From: Chryseobacterium rhizosphaerae
Lineage (GTDB): Bacteria; Bacteroidota; Bacteroidia; Flavobacteriales; Weeksellaceae
Length of the DNA: 64,000 nucleotides
Assembly (NCBI RefSeq): GCF_003385455.1
Contig: NZ_QNUF01000019.1
Coordinates: 31,627-95,626, forward strand
Direction of reading: 5' to 3'
Made by a program: the position numbers and the translations under genes. This document shows positions 19,590-27,701 of the stretch, piece by piece; position 1 is the first letter of the stretch, and every line of letters begins with the position of its first letter. The notes beneath the pieces are model-generated. The model was not told the origin of the DNA and did no database searches. It saw only the letters and a list, made by a program, of their open reading frames with translations.

Positions 19590-19928
19590 TCAATGTGTTC
19601 CCATTTTTGAAAATACATTGATAATAATAACTCCCAGTACAATAAGCACAATCCCAATAATAGCAGGAAGATCCGGTACCTGTTTAAAGGCAATGACTCC
19701 AATCATGGTGATAAACACAATCCCCACTCCCGACCAGATAGCATAGGTAATTCCTACAGGAATCTCACGAAGGGTAAGGCTCAGGCAGTAAAAAGCAGAA
19801 GCATACCCTATTACCGTGACAACGGAAGGCCATAGTTTGGAAAATTCTTCTGATTTTTTCAGAAAAGTAGTGGCTATGATCTCAAATACAATTGCTAATG
19901 CAAGAAAAATATAACTTCGTCCCATCAT
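19590..19928 (-). CDS. Small multidrug resistance (SMR) efflux protein
   Basis: 112 residues with four transmembrane helices. The essential membrane glutamate of EmrE-type transporters is present (Glu16 in AIVFEIIATT, counting from the first of two adjacent Met codons). The motif I-P-V-G-I-T-Y-A-I-W-S-G-x-G matches the SMR family signature. It exports cationic drugs or quaternary amines by proton exchange as a dual-topology dimer; some family members export guanidinium instead. It is a single gene with a good -7 box upstream. Confidence 0.92.
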   Translation of the reverse strand: MMGRSYIFLALAIVFEIIATTFLKKSEEFSKLWPSVVTVIGYASAFYCLSLTLREIPVGITYAIWSGVGIVFITMIGVIAFKQVPDLPAIIGIVLIVLGVIIINVFSKMGTH

Positions 19929-19939
19929 TGTTCTTTATA

Positions 19940-19947
19940 CAAATGTA
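19940..19947 (-). promoter_or_regulatory. -7 promoter element of the SMR gene
   Basis: On the minus strand this reads TACATTTG, an exact TAnnTTTG, 11 bp before the ATG at 19928. A TTG lies 23 bp further upstream (19971-19973). Confidence 0.5.
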
Positions 19948-20643
19948 ATAAAAACTGATAGGTATTCTTTCAACTTCTTTCGCAAGAGAAAGCCTTACTA
20001 TATAAAGATTAGCCAAGCCCTCAATCAAATATGTTGCTCCTATGAAAGAATGCAAGCAATAATTTCTGCCAGGATAATTCCGCCGACAGGCTTCAATACC
20101 TTTTGATAAGCAGCTAGAATGAAGCATTTTACTGCATCGAAAAGCAAGGTTGATTTTATAATAATTCTACTGATAAAGATTTATGATGTCATATTATTTC
20201 TCTCCTCATTGACATAAAAACATAGTCTAAGGTGTCATAAAACCTGACAGCTGACAAAAAATCACTACACAAAAATCAACGGTAAAAATAATTTTTCTTA
20301 ACACATAAATCTTTTTTACACACAAATTTCACATTCAAAAAGAGAGCAAACACACGATATTATGCATTGCATTATTTATTATTTGTTTTATCAAGTCCAA
20401 TATAGAAAGCTTTAAACGCTTAACACTTTCACATAATTTTACAGAGAGAACAATAAATGTATTAATAAATTCTCAATAACGCATTAATTTTTTGTAAACA
20501 AAAATTAACCAATAGATGAACAAAAACCTCCGTAATACACTGATATACATCATAATGTTTTACTTTGGCACGTGATTTGAAAACTGTAATATTGCAATTG
20601 AAAGATTGATAAAAAAAAGTCAAATAATTAAAAATAATACAAA
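19948..20643. other. AT-rich intergenic region without recognised gene
   Basis: About 700 bp. I found no open frame with coding character, no hairpin of note and no repeat. A one-mismatch -7 box (TTACTTTG) lies near 20559-20566, about 80 bp before the 26-codon micro-gene. Confidence 0.5.
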
Positions 20644-20724
20644 ATGGTAACTTATATCGGTATCGCAACATGTTTAGTAGTGTTCACATCATATTTTATG
20701 ACAGTAAGAAGAGAAAGAAACTAA
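20644..20724 (+). CDS. Candidate 26-residue single-span membrane micro-protein
   Basis: ATG at 20644, TAA at 20722-20724. The peptide starts MVTYIGIATC, continues with about 14 uncharged hydrophobic residues and ends TVRRERN. That is one transmembrane span with a positive tail, giving an N-out/C-in orientation. The segment I-G-I-A-T-C-L resembles I-S-I-I-T-C-L in the small lipoprotein at 23115, although a short hydrophobic match may be chance. An A-rich leader (AATAATACAAA) precedes the ATG, typical of translation starts in this phylum. It lies in a large gap before a hairpin region. Function unknown. Confidence 0.4.
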   Translation: MVTYIGIATCLVVFTSYFMTVRRERN

Positions 20725-21047
20725 TTCTAAAAACACAGTAAGCCTATAGAATATCTATACTAATTATATTGTTTTATGTTTTTAGTCTGAAAATCAGGCC
20801 TCGCTCTTTTACTCAACAGGGTAAAAGGGCCCAAAAACATAACAAAAAGATCTTAGTTTCATAACACATTTTAATATCCAAAAGAAAAGCTGAACGTATG
20901 TTTGGCTTTTCTTTGTTTTAGAGGATACCAGAACTTTACCGGATTCATACATCTTGCAGACCCCGGTTGCTTTTATCTGAAACATTCCGATACTCCTGGC
21001 CTATCTATTTATTCTTTTTCAGGATGAAACTTCATTCAATAAAGTTT
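20725..21047 (+). other. Intergenic region with possible structured RNA and terminator
   Basis: TATGTTTTT (20775-20783) pairs with AAAAACATA (20833-20841). Nested inside, CTCTTTTAC faces GTAAAAG, forming a compact element of about 65 nt. A terminator-like hairpin follows, AAAGAAAAGC (20881-20890) with GCTTTTCTTT (20905-20914) and then T residues. The pair could be the 3' end of the 20644 transcript or a separate small RNA. No ORF is seen. Confidence 0.35.
20881..20919 (+). terminator. Hairpin terminator
   Basis: A 10-bp perfect stem, AAAGAAAAGC / GCTTTTCTTT, with a 14-nt loop, followed by GTTTTAG. Confidence 0.55.
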
Positions 21048-21055
21048 TATCTTTG
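21048..21055 (+). promoter_or_regulatory. -7 promoter element of the AAA ATPase operon
   Basis: TATCTTTG is an exact TAnnTTTG match, 34 bp before the ATG at 21090. Confidence 0.5.
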
Positions 21056-21089
21056 TACTCCTTAAGCATTAACTATTTGAATTGCCATC

Positions 21090-21809
21090 ATGAATCTGTA
21101 CAACCTTATTATTCAGGACAAAGAACAAATAAATCTCAATGATGTATTCCTCAATGAAACCAATAAAGGCTTATTGATACAGCTCATCAAGGAAAACACC
21201 TATGTAAAAGAGTTACAGGAGTATGGCCTTCCTGTGAATAATAAGATCCTGCTCCAGGGAAGTTCAGGATGCGGGAAAACAATGACGGCAAAAGCAATAG
21301 CCCATGCTTTAGGTAAAAACATTATTATTTTAAACCTGAGTAATATCGTTTCGTCACGTATCGGGGAAACTTCCCAAAATATTAAAATGATATTTGATAA
21401 AGCCGCAAGGGAAAGGTCTGTCCTTTTTCTTGATGAACTGGATCAGATCGGAAAAGCAAGAGGTAGCGATGACAAAGATGTCGGCGAGATGAGAAGACTT
21501 GTAAACACCCTCATCCAGCTGATTGACTATTATCCTGAAAATGCACTGCTTCTTTGCGCAACGAACCATCCTGAAATAATAGATACTGCCATATTGCGGC
21601 GTTTTCAGCTGAAGATCAATTATGAAATGCCTTCTGCAGAATTTCTGGATACGTTCTATGATCAGTTGCTGGCTTCATTTCCTGAAGATCTGAATCATAT
21701 TGAGCGAAAATACGGAATTTCTTTTGCTGAAGCCAAAGACCATGCCCTCACCGCTGTAAAGTCTGCATTAATCAAAAAACTGGAAGCCAAAGAAACCCTT
21801 CAGTCATGA
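21090..21809 (+). CDS. Small AAA ATPase
   Basis: 239 residues. Walker A is GSSGCGKT (residues 57-64), Walker B is VLFLDELD (111-118), sensor 1 is CATN (156-159), and Arg170-171 serve as arginine finger. The short N-terminal region (residues 1-50) has no recognisable protease or zinc domain, so this is a stand-alone single-AAA protein of the FtsH/proteasome-like clade. Remodelling of a protein substrate is inferred. Its stop overlaps the start of the YggS gene by 4 bp, so the two are translationally coupled. Confidence 0.85.
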   Translation: MNLYNLIIQDKEQINLNDVFLNETNKGLLIQLIKENTYVKELQEYGLPVNNKILLQGSSGCGKTMTAKAIAHALGKNIIILNLSNIVSSRIGETSQNIKMIFDKAARERSVLFLDELDQIGKARGSDDKDVGEMRRLVNTLIQLIDYYPENALLLCATNHPEIIDTAILRRFQLKINYEMPSAEFLDTFYDQLLASFPEDLNHIERKYGISFAEAKDHALTAVKSALIKKLEAKETLQS

Positions 21810-22528
21810 AAGAAGATATTCTCCACAACCTCAGTATCATCAATAAAAGGATAAAAGATGCCTGTGAAAAATCAGGAAGAAATCCCGATGAAGTAAAGCT
21901 TTTACTGGCTACAAAAACGGTTTCCCCGGAACACATCAAAGTAGCTTTGGAAAACGGATACCACTTAATTGGAGAAAACAAAGTACAGGAACTGAAGGAG
22001 AAATATGAAGATTTGAAAGCTACCCCACACGAGAATCATTTTATCGGGCATCTTCAGACCAATAAAATTAAAGAGATCCTCAAACTCGGGGTCACCTGCA
22101 TTCAATCTCTTGACCGTTTGGAACTGGCAGAAAAACTTCATCAAAAGTTTTCAGCAGAAAATAAAACCATTGAGGTACTGATCCAGGTGAACACCTCCCA
22201 TGAGGAAAGTAAATTTGGTATTCCTCCCGATAAAGCCATTGAACTGGTTACCAAAGTTTCTGAATTTTCCACTTTAAAAATCAAAGGTTTAATGACCATA
22301 GGTCTGTTCAGTGCCGAGACAGAAAAAATAAGAACGTGTTTTAAAATACTCAAAAACCTGCAACAGGAAATCATAAGGGAAAACATTCCCCATGTGGAAA
22401 TGAAGGAACTGTCTATGGGCATGAGCGGAGATTTGGAAACAGCCATTGAAGAAGGTGCTACAATTGTGCGTGTAGGAACGGCTGTTTTTGGAGCCAGAAT
22501 CTATCCGGACAGCTATTATTGGAATTAA
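21806..22528 (+). CDS. YggS/PLPBP-family PLP homeostasis protein
   Basis: 240 residues. It has the fold-type III barrel signature of the YggS/PROSC family: LLLATKTVS with the PLP lysine at Lys37, H-F-I-G-H-L-Q-T-N-K (about residues 78-87), and the C-terminal S-M-G-M-S-G-D-L-E-x-A-I-E-x-G-A-T-x-V-R-V-G-T-x-x-F-G. These proteins bind pyridoxal 5'-phosphate without catalysis and buffer free PLP and amino-acid pools. It is cytoplasmic. It follows the AAA ATPase with a 4-bp overlap. Confidence 0.94.
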   Translation: MKEDILHNLSIINKRIKDACEKSGRNPDEVKLLLATKTVSPEHIKVALENGYHLIGENKVQELKEKYEDLKATPHENHFIGHLQTNKIKEILKLGVTCIQSLDRLELAEKLHQKFSAENKTIEVLIQVNTSHEESKFGIPPDKAIELVTKVSEFSTLKIKGLMTIGLFSAETEKIRTCFKILKNLQQEIIRENIPHVEMKELSMGMSGDLETAIEEGATIVRVGTAVFGARIYPDSYYWN

Positions 22529-22558
22529 GGAAAAACAAATAATAAAGCTTAAAATTAT

Positions 22559-22981
22559 ATGTTCCCATTTACTTATACTTTTGAAAGAGAAATTATTAAC
22601 GATAAAACATCTGAGAATGTAATTTATACAGCTCGTGAAATATTGAGAGAGAAAAAAATTAAAAATATTCTTTACGGGCCGGGATTTGTTTCTTTCAATG
22701 AAGGTTTTTTGAAAGAAAGATCCAATTGGGACTATTTATCTTTCATTGATGATGGAAAATTCACGTATAATGAAAAAAGCAAAGTATTGACTTATAAAGT
22801 TAAACTATGGAAATTTAACTTATTTGCTCTTGCATTTCTTATTATTACGCTAATTTATTTTGAAGGTTTATTTGGAAAACTGCTTCCTCTTTTTGGACTT
22901 ATCGTCAATCATTTGTTTTGTTATTTTGGAAGTCAAGGATTGATAAAAGAAATCACGCATGAGATTAACTATTTGTCTTAA
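22559..22981 (+). CDS. Hypothetical membrane protein, 140 residues
   Basis: I do not recognise the family. Residues 1-85 are soluble and basic/aromatic (EREIINDKTSENV, FLKERSNWDYLSF). Residues about 90-132 form two close hydrophobic segments (NLFALAFLIITLIYF; LLPLFGLIVNHLFCYF). The protein is probably anchored at its C-terminal end in the inner membrane. It begins 30 bp after the YggS-type gene and may be read-through from that operon. Confidence 0.65.
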   Translation: MFPFTYTFEREIINDKTSENVIYTAREILREKKIKNILYGPGFVSFNEGFLKERSNWDYLSFIDDGKFTYNEKSKVLTYKVKLWKFNLFALAFLIITLIYFEGLFGKLLPLFGLIVNHLFCYFGSQGLIKEITHEINYLS

Positions 22982-23114
22982 TTGTATACGCTAAATCATT
23001 TCTCGCCAACCAATCAATATGTGCAAAAAAGCTTTAAAACAAAAGGTTTTTAAAGTCTACAAATTCGGTATACTTTTTGATTCATAAAACATTAATAACC
23101 AAACAAATGCATTT

Positions 23115-23288
23115 ATGATTAAAAAATTACTCTCGGGCTGTCTGCTGATGACAGTATTATTCTTTTTTTCATGTGAAAAGGAAAACACACAGATGAAAAG
23201 TGAAATCTCAATTGAAACTATTTCAATCATAACCTGCCTTACTATGGGTGTTGCTATATTAGTTGCATACAGCTATAGAAGAAGATAA
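23115..23288 (+). CDS. Small lipoprotein with C-terminal TM span, copy 1
   Basis: 57 residues: ATG at 23115, TAA at 23286-23288. The signal sequence MIKKLLSGCLLMTVLFFFS leads to a lipobox cysteine (FFFS-C). A 12-residue polar linker follows (EKENTQMKSEIS), then a hydrophobic span (ETISIITCLTMGVAILVAY) and the basic end SYRRR. The lipid anchor plus a second membrane span is unusual for so small a protein. It is paralogous to the gene at 23587. Hairpin GCACCT/AGGTGC (23317-23340) terminates it. Function unknown. Confidence 0.65.
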   Translation: MIKKLLSGCLLMTVLFFFSCEKENTQMKSEISIETISIITCLTMGVAILVAYSYRRR

Positions 23289-23316
23289 TTACATAACAGA
23301 CTACAATACCTTAAGG

Positions 23317-23345
23317 GCACCTCTCAAAACAGACAGGTGCTTTAT
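23317..23345 (+). terminator. Terminator after small lipoprotein 1
   Basis: GCACCT (23317-23322) pairs with AGGTGC (23335-23340), followed by TTTATTGTTG. Confidence 0.55.
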
Positions 23346-23586
23346 TGTTGTCATAGCAGTAATGATATCTTGAGCCGGAATCCAGAGTATGGCAGCATTT
23401 CTATTTGAAAAAAGCAGCATTAAAATTCAACTTAATAAGGAATATTTTAACGAAATTATTATGGTTATTTTCTTACATATAAATATAAAAAAAACCATTA
23501 TACAATTAAAATAAATCAATTTTCAAACAGCACAAATCCGGTACAATTGTTGATTCCAAAACACTAATACTCAAAGAAATACACTT

Positions 23587-23763
23587 ATGAATGAAAAGAC
23601 CTTATTGGGATATCTGTTAATCACAGTATCTCTTCTTTTTTCGTGTTCCCCAGAACATACATCAGAAAATAAAAGCGGAATTTCAATGGAAACCATTTCA
23701 ATCATCACCTTCGTTTTGGTAGGAATTGCAATTTTAGCGGCGTATCCCTACAAGAAAAAATAA
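23587..23763 (+). CDS. Small lipoprotein with C-terminal TM span, copy 2
   Basis: 58 residues: ATG at 23587, TAA at 23761-23763. The signal segment ends in the lipobox LLFS-C. The linker SPEHTSENKSGIS is followed by METISIITFVLVGIAILAAY and the basic end PYKKK. It aligns with the 23115 product along its length, with the shared core I-S-x-E-T-I-S-I-I-T and A-I-L-x-A-Y-x-Y. The leader regions are also alike (ACATTAATAACCAAACAAATGCA versus a similar CACTAATACTCAAAG run), which indicates a duplication including the promoter-proximal region. A strong bidirectional terminator follows. Confidence 0.65.
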   Translation: MNEKTLLGYLLITVSLLFSCSPEHTSENKSGISMETISIITFVLVGIAILAAYPYKKK

Positions 23764-23790
23764 CGGGGTATGCAATACCATAAAAAAAGA

Positions 23791-23825
23791 CACCTCCTTA
23801 TCATGTAAGGAGGTGCATTTTTTTT
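23791..23825. terminator. Bidirectional terminator
   Basis: CACCTCCTTA (23791-23800), loop TCATG, TAAGGAGGTG (23806-23815). There are A7 on the left and T8 on the right, so it serves both the small lipoprotein (+) and the T9SS gene (-). Confidence 0.85.
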
Positions 23826-23839
23826 ACCGGATATCAGTT

Positions 23840-26800
23840 TTATTTCTTGATCACTTTAAATGTGCTCACACCTTCTGCTTTTGAAGTTATATTCAAAATA
23901 TAGGTTCCGGTGGCCAAATCAGAAATATCAATTCTACTTACATTTTGAGATGTTCTTATTTTTTGTCCCAAAGCATTATATACCTCTACTTTTTCAGGAA
24001 CTGACTGAGCATTCAGATAAATAATTCCCGTAGTGGGATTAGGATAAATATGTACCGTAGCTTTTACCTGTTCTTTTGTTCCTAAAAACTGATCAACAAT
24101 CTTCGTAGAAACAGTATTGGTATGTACTGCCGGATTATAATCAAAATAAATATCCGCCACATTATTCACAATATCATTCATCTGGACATTGGCTTTAGGC
24201 TTAATTTTATATGCTATGAATCCGTGAGAATTGGGTTCATCACTGCTTCCCGGAAGGTAGATCGCATTAAAATTAAATGTTACATCATTTCCATTGGCAA
24301 CTTTCACTTCGCTGGGATGGCTGTAAGATTCTAAACTCAATGTAGACCAATCCAGTTTACTGTCTAAGACATTATGAATCCTTACTTTTTCAGCAAAATG
24401 ATTTCCTGTGTTCTGGAAACGGATGATATAATGCAGGTATTCGTCTGCATCCTGTAAAAGAATCTGAGAACCTTCCAATACCGTGATATCATTCGGATCA
24501 TAAGAACCTACAATAGTATGGTTTAAAGCAAACTCGTTATCTGAAGGGGTGGCATCACCGGCAACATTTGCGATTCCATTAATGCTAAGTTGTCCGCCAA
24601 TACTGTTTACCGGCATTGGGAGGACATTGAATTTTAAATCGATGGTTTTAGTCTGCAGGGGAGCAAAATCCTGATAATTGAAACGTATATTTCCGTTGGT
24701 TTGGGATACAACCGGGGAAGAAGCCTGCAGAAAATTCATCTTTGACCCGTTGTACGTAAATGAAATTTCCCCACTTAGTTTTTGAGTTCCTGTATTGCGG
24801 ACAACCATTCTGTATTTGGTATCAAAGCCCGGTCTTGCAGTCAGAACCGGATAGATACTTACGTCAAGGTCTTTATACACCTGATTAGGTGCAATACAGA
24901 AATCTGCGGTATCAGTTACACCTGCAGAAGCAAAATTAAAAGTATGATTCTGAGGATTCACCGTATAATTGGGAAGAGAAGCATCTATAAAAGTAGTATG
25001 CTGCCCCTGTCCTGATAATATGGAATAGTTTCCGCTTGCATCTGTAAACGTAGAGAATTTACCGGCTGAATTTTGTGTAGAAACCATCATCATAGATGCA
25101 GAGGTATCATTGGCATCACACCCGTTATTATCAATGTCTAACTTTATTTTTCCTTTTGTTTTGTTTTGAAATGATTCTGTGGTTCCAAACCAGGAGATCA
25201 TATCTTCTTTATAATTATCAATGTAAGTGGACCCAGAAATGAGTTCTGGAATTCCATCTCCATTTAAATCGGCACTTAATAAAGATACGACACTTCCCGT
25301 ATTATTGGTAATCAATTGAGGAGTCGCATCAAAAACTCCGTTTCCGTTGTTCTTATACCATCTTAATTTGGGTTGGGTTTGGGAATTGGTGACAATATCT
25401 TTGCGCCCGTCTCCATCAATATCCATAGCTACAATAGCATAAGGAGACACTGCGGTCCCGGTACTAATCACTTTTTCAGGTCCGAACGATCCTTGTGCGT
25501 TTATATTTTCAAACCATCCTATTTTATTTCCGTTAGCATTCACAAAGGAAATATCACGGTCTCCGTCTCCATCCAGATCAGCAAAATAAAGTTTTGTAAA
25601 ACCATTGGAAGAACTTGCTACCACATGTTCTGCTGTAAAATTACCTAAACCGTCTGTATTTTCGTACCATTTAATTTTCCCATCATTAGTAATAATAATA
25701 TCCTGATCACCGTCTCCATCCACATCTTCATTCTGTAGTATCCCAACGGAGCCTATAGCAGGATTTAAAAATTCCTGAGGGGCTGAAAAATTTCCGTTTC
25801 CTGTATTAAATGCAACTTTCAGCTTAGTAGAAGAGGCCATGAAAGCAATATCTTTTTTGCCATCTCCATTGAAATCACCTATTGTATTCCTATAGGTGGG
25901 CTCCATTCCCAGATTGACAATCGGATGCTCAATCGCAAAGTTTCCTGCTCCATCGTTTTCAAGCCAGGCATACCTATAAGTAATGGAAGGATCTGCCTCT
26001 CCCATAAATACAACATCATTATCCCCATCATGATCCATGTCTGCCAATGTTACCTGCGACTGTAACCTAATATCATTTCTGATAATCTTCTGTACACCGG
26101 AAAAATCCCCTAATCCGTTTGTATTTTTATACCATGCAATTTTATTCTTTCGGGAAAGACTGATAATATCAGCGTCACCATCTCCATCAATATCTCCTGC
26201 AGATACAGTATTAAGTGAGTTTACATCCGTTGTAAGAATTTTTTCAGGAGTAAAACTTCCTGTACCATTAATCCCTTCATACCATGCTACTTTATCATCT
26301 CCAAAGGACACTGAGATCAGGTCCATTTTTGAATCATTATTGAAATCTGCAGCGTCAAACTGCGTTATCAATTTAGCATTCTGGGAAACAATCTGCTCAG
26401 GACCGAAAGTACCATTTCCAAGGTTTTTCTTCCAGGAAAGTTTTTGATCCCAATAGACACAAAATACCAGATCCTCTTTAAGATCTCCATCGAGGTCAAG
26501 CATTTTCACACCATATCGCTTAACATTCTGTATAGCATAAGGACCAGCAGGAATATCTGATATCAACTGTGATGTTGAGAAAGTTCCCGCACCATTTGTA
26601 TTTTTATACCATTTAAACTGCTTAATGTTTCCGTTTTCAAACAAGTGAATAATGTCCAAATCTCCATCACTATCTATATCTCCAACTTCAAAATACTCTC
26701 CTAATGCAAAGTCATCAATCGTCTGCTTCACGGTAAAATTGCCATTCCCGTCATTTTTATACCAGCGTAAAATTCTTGATTCATTAATTCTAACCAAAAG

Positions 26801-27394
26801 ATCCGGTTTATTATCATTGTCCAGATCTCTGAGAATAACAGAATCTGGTTTTTGAAGAGAGGAGAAAATATGCGATCCGGGGGTAAAAGTACCATTCCCA
26901 TTGTTCTTCAGCCAGGTACCGGAAATAGGTTGATGAAGATAAATATCCTGATCTCCGTCACCATCTATATCGGCAACCCTGAAAAGCGGAATATTCTGAT
27001 CAGATAAAGCTATAGGCTGGGTAAAAGTGGCGGCTCCTCCACTGCTGGTACCTTTCATAAGGAAAAGTCCCTTTTTTGTACTAAATATAATATCTGTTTT
27101 TCCATCTCCATCAAAGTCTGCACTGTTGTAATCTTTAATGTCATCAACTGGAGATTTGTAAATTAATTCAGGATGTTCAAAACCAGTACCTGTATTTTTG
27201 ATCCAATATAAATCTCTATAATAATTTCTTACCAGTACATCTTTTTTATTATCATTATTAAGATCTCTCGGTATCAGATCTTGTGCATCGGAAATTCCGA
27301 AACTTCCGTCTATGATAATATTCTGAGGTAAGCCTGTTTGTGAAAATCCCATGATGCATGACAGGGAGAAAGCAAAAACGATAGATTTCTTCAT
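23840..27394 (-). CDS. Large secreted VCBS/FG-GAP repeat protein with T9SS type A sorting domain
   Basis: 1184 residues. The signal peptide covers about residues 1-18 (CIMGFSQ). Roughly residues 25-740 are FG-GAP/VCBS repeats: 15 or more units with the calcium-binding core D-x-D-x-D-G-D-x-D and the motif I-x-W-Y-x-N. These are expected to form beta-propellers. A Cys-containing beta domain follows (DIDNNGCDAND), then a DUF7619-like region (GSYDPNDITVLEG, YIIRFQNTG). The C-terminal ~75 residues (VHIYPNPTTGIIYL ... GTYILNI ... FKVIKK) are the type A sorting signal for the type IX secretion system. The protein should be released or anchored at the cell surface. The ligand is unknown. It is a single gene. 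Confidence 0.92.
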   Translation of the reverse strand: MKKSIVFAFSLSCIMGFSQTGLPQNIIIDGSFGISDAQDLIPRDLNNDNKKDVLVRNYYRDLYWIKNTGTGFEHPELIYKSPVDDIKDYNSADFDGDGKTDIIFSTKKGLFLMKGTSSGGAATFTQPIALSDQNIPLFRVADIDGDGDQDIYLHQPISGTWLKNNGNGTFTPGSHIFSSLQKPDSVILRDLDNDNKPDLLVRINESRILRWYKNDGNGNFTVKQTIDDFALGEYFEVGDIDSDGDLDIIHLFENGNIKQFKWYKNTNGAGTFSTSQLISDIPAGPYAIQNVKRYGVKMLDLDGDLKEDLVFCVYWDQKLSWKKNLGNGTFGPEQIVSQNAKLITQFDAADFNNDSKMDLISVSFGDDKVAWYEGINGTGSFTPEKILTTDVNSLNTVSAGDIDGDGDADIISLSRKNKIAWYKNTNGLGDFSGVQKIIRNDIRLQSQVTLADMDHDGDNDVVFMGEADPSITYRYAWLENDGAGNFAIEHPIVNLGMEPTYRNTIGDFNGDGKKDIAFMASSTKLKVAFNTGNGNFSAPQEFLNPAIGSVGILQNEDVDGDGDQDIIITNDGKIKWYENTDGLGNFTAEHVVASSSNGFTKLYFADLDGDGDRDISFVNANGNKIGWFENINAQGSFGPEKVISTGTAVSPYAIVAMDIDGDGRKDIVTNSQTQPKLRWYKNNGNGVFDATPQLITNNTGSVVSLLSADLNGDGIPELISGSTYIDNYKEDMISWFGTTESFQNKTKGKIKLDIDNNGCDANDTSASMMMVSTQNSAGKFSTFTDASGNYSILSGQGQHTTFIDASLPNYTVNPQNHTFNFASAGVTDTADFCIAPNQVYKDLDVSIYPVLTARPGFDTKYRMVVRNTGTQKLSGEISFTYNGSKMNFLQASSPVVSQTNGNIRFNYQDFAPLQTKTIDLKFNVLPMPVNSIGGQLSINGIANVAGDATPSDNEFALNHTIVGSYDPNDITVLEGSQILLQDADEYLHYIIRFQNTGNHFAEKVRIHNVLDSKLDWSTLSLESYSHPSEVKVANGNDVTFNFNAIYLPGSSDEPNSHGFIAYKIKPKANVQMNDIVNNVADIYFDYNPAVHTNTVSTKIVDQFLGTKEQVKATVHIYPNPTTGIIYLNAQSVPEKVEVYNALGQKIRTSQNVSRIDISDLATGTYILNITSKAEGVSTFKVIKK

Positions 27395-27649
27395 CGAATA
27401 GTTATTTGATTATTAGTTTAATTGTCCGCAAAAATATAAAAATACAAGCAGAAATAAACATTTCATTACTAAACATCATGTTAAAATCAAACAAATAGTA
27501 AAATAATAACAATGAGAAAAGATATTGTGTATTTTTTCCTATCAATAGCTTACGCTCTGCATTCTATGACATGAAGCTAAGGGTTTTACGTACTGACTAT
27601 GGTTTCACGCTCTGCAAAGTCTCCTTACTTTGCGGAATTATAAAAATAA
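27395..27649. other. Intergenic region between gcvP and the T9SS protein gene
   Basis: It contains AT-rich upstream sequence of the T9SS gene and a small hairpin GCAAAGT/ACTTTGC (27614-27633) inside a GC-richer patch (about 27545-27636) that looks like a decayed repeat. No gene is seen. Confidence 0.4.
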
Positions 27650-27677
27650 AAATCCCTCTCATTACTGAAAGGGATTT
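27650..27677 (-). terminator. gcvP terminator
   Basis: AAATCCCT (27650-27657) pairs with AGGGATTT (27670-27677). The minus-strand side continues with a T-rich stretch. Confidence 0.7.
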
Positions 27678-27701
27678 GTTATATCTGGAAAAAATTTAGG
27701 A

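Noticed and set aside
19882..20127. 81-residue minus-strand frame before the SMR gene
   Set aside because: Overlaps the SMR start and its promoter and looks non-coding.
20462..20671. 69-residue minus-strand frame in the AT-rich gap
   Set aside because: Opposite to the micro-gene, low-complexity composition, no promoter.
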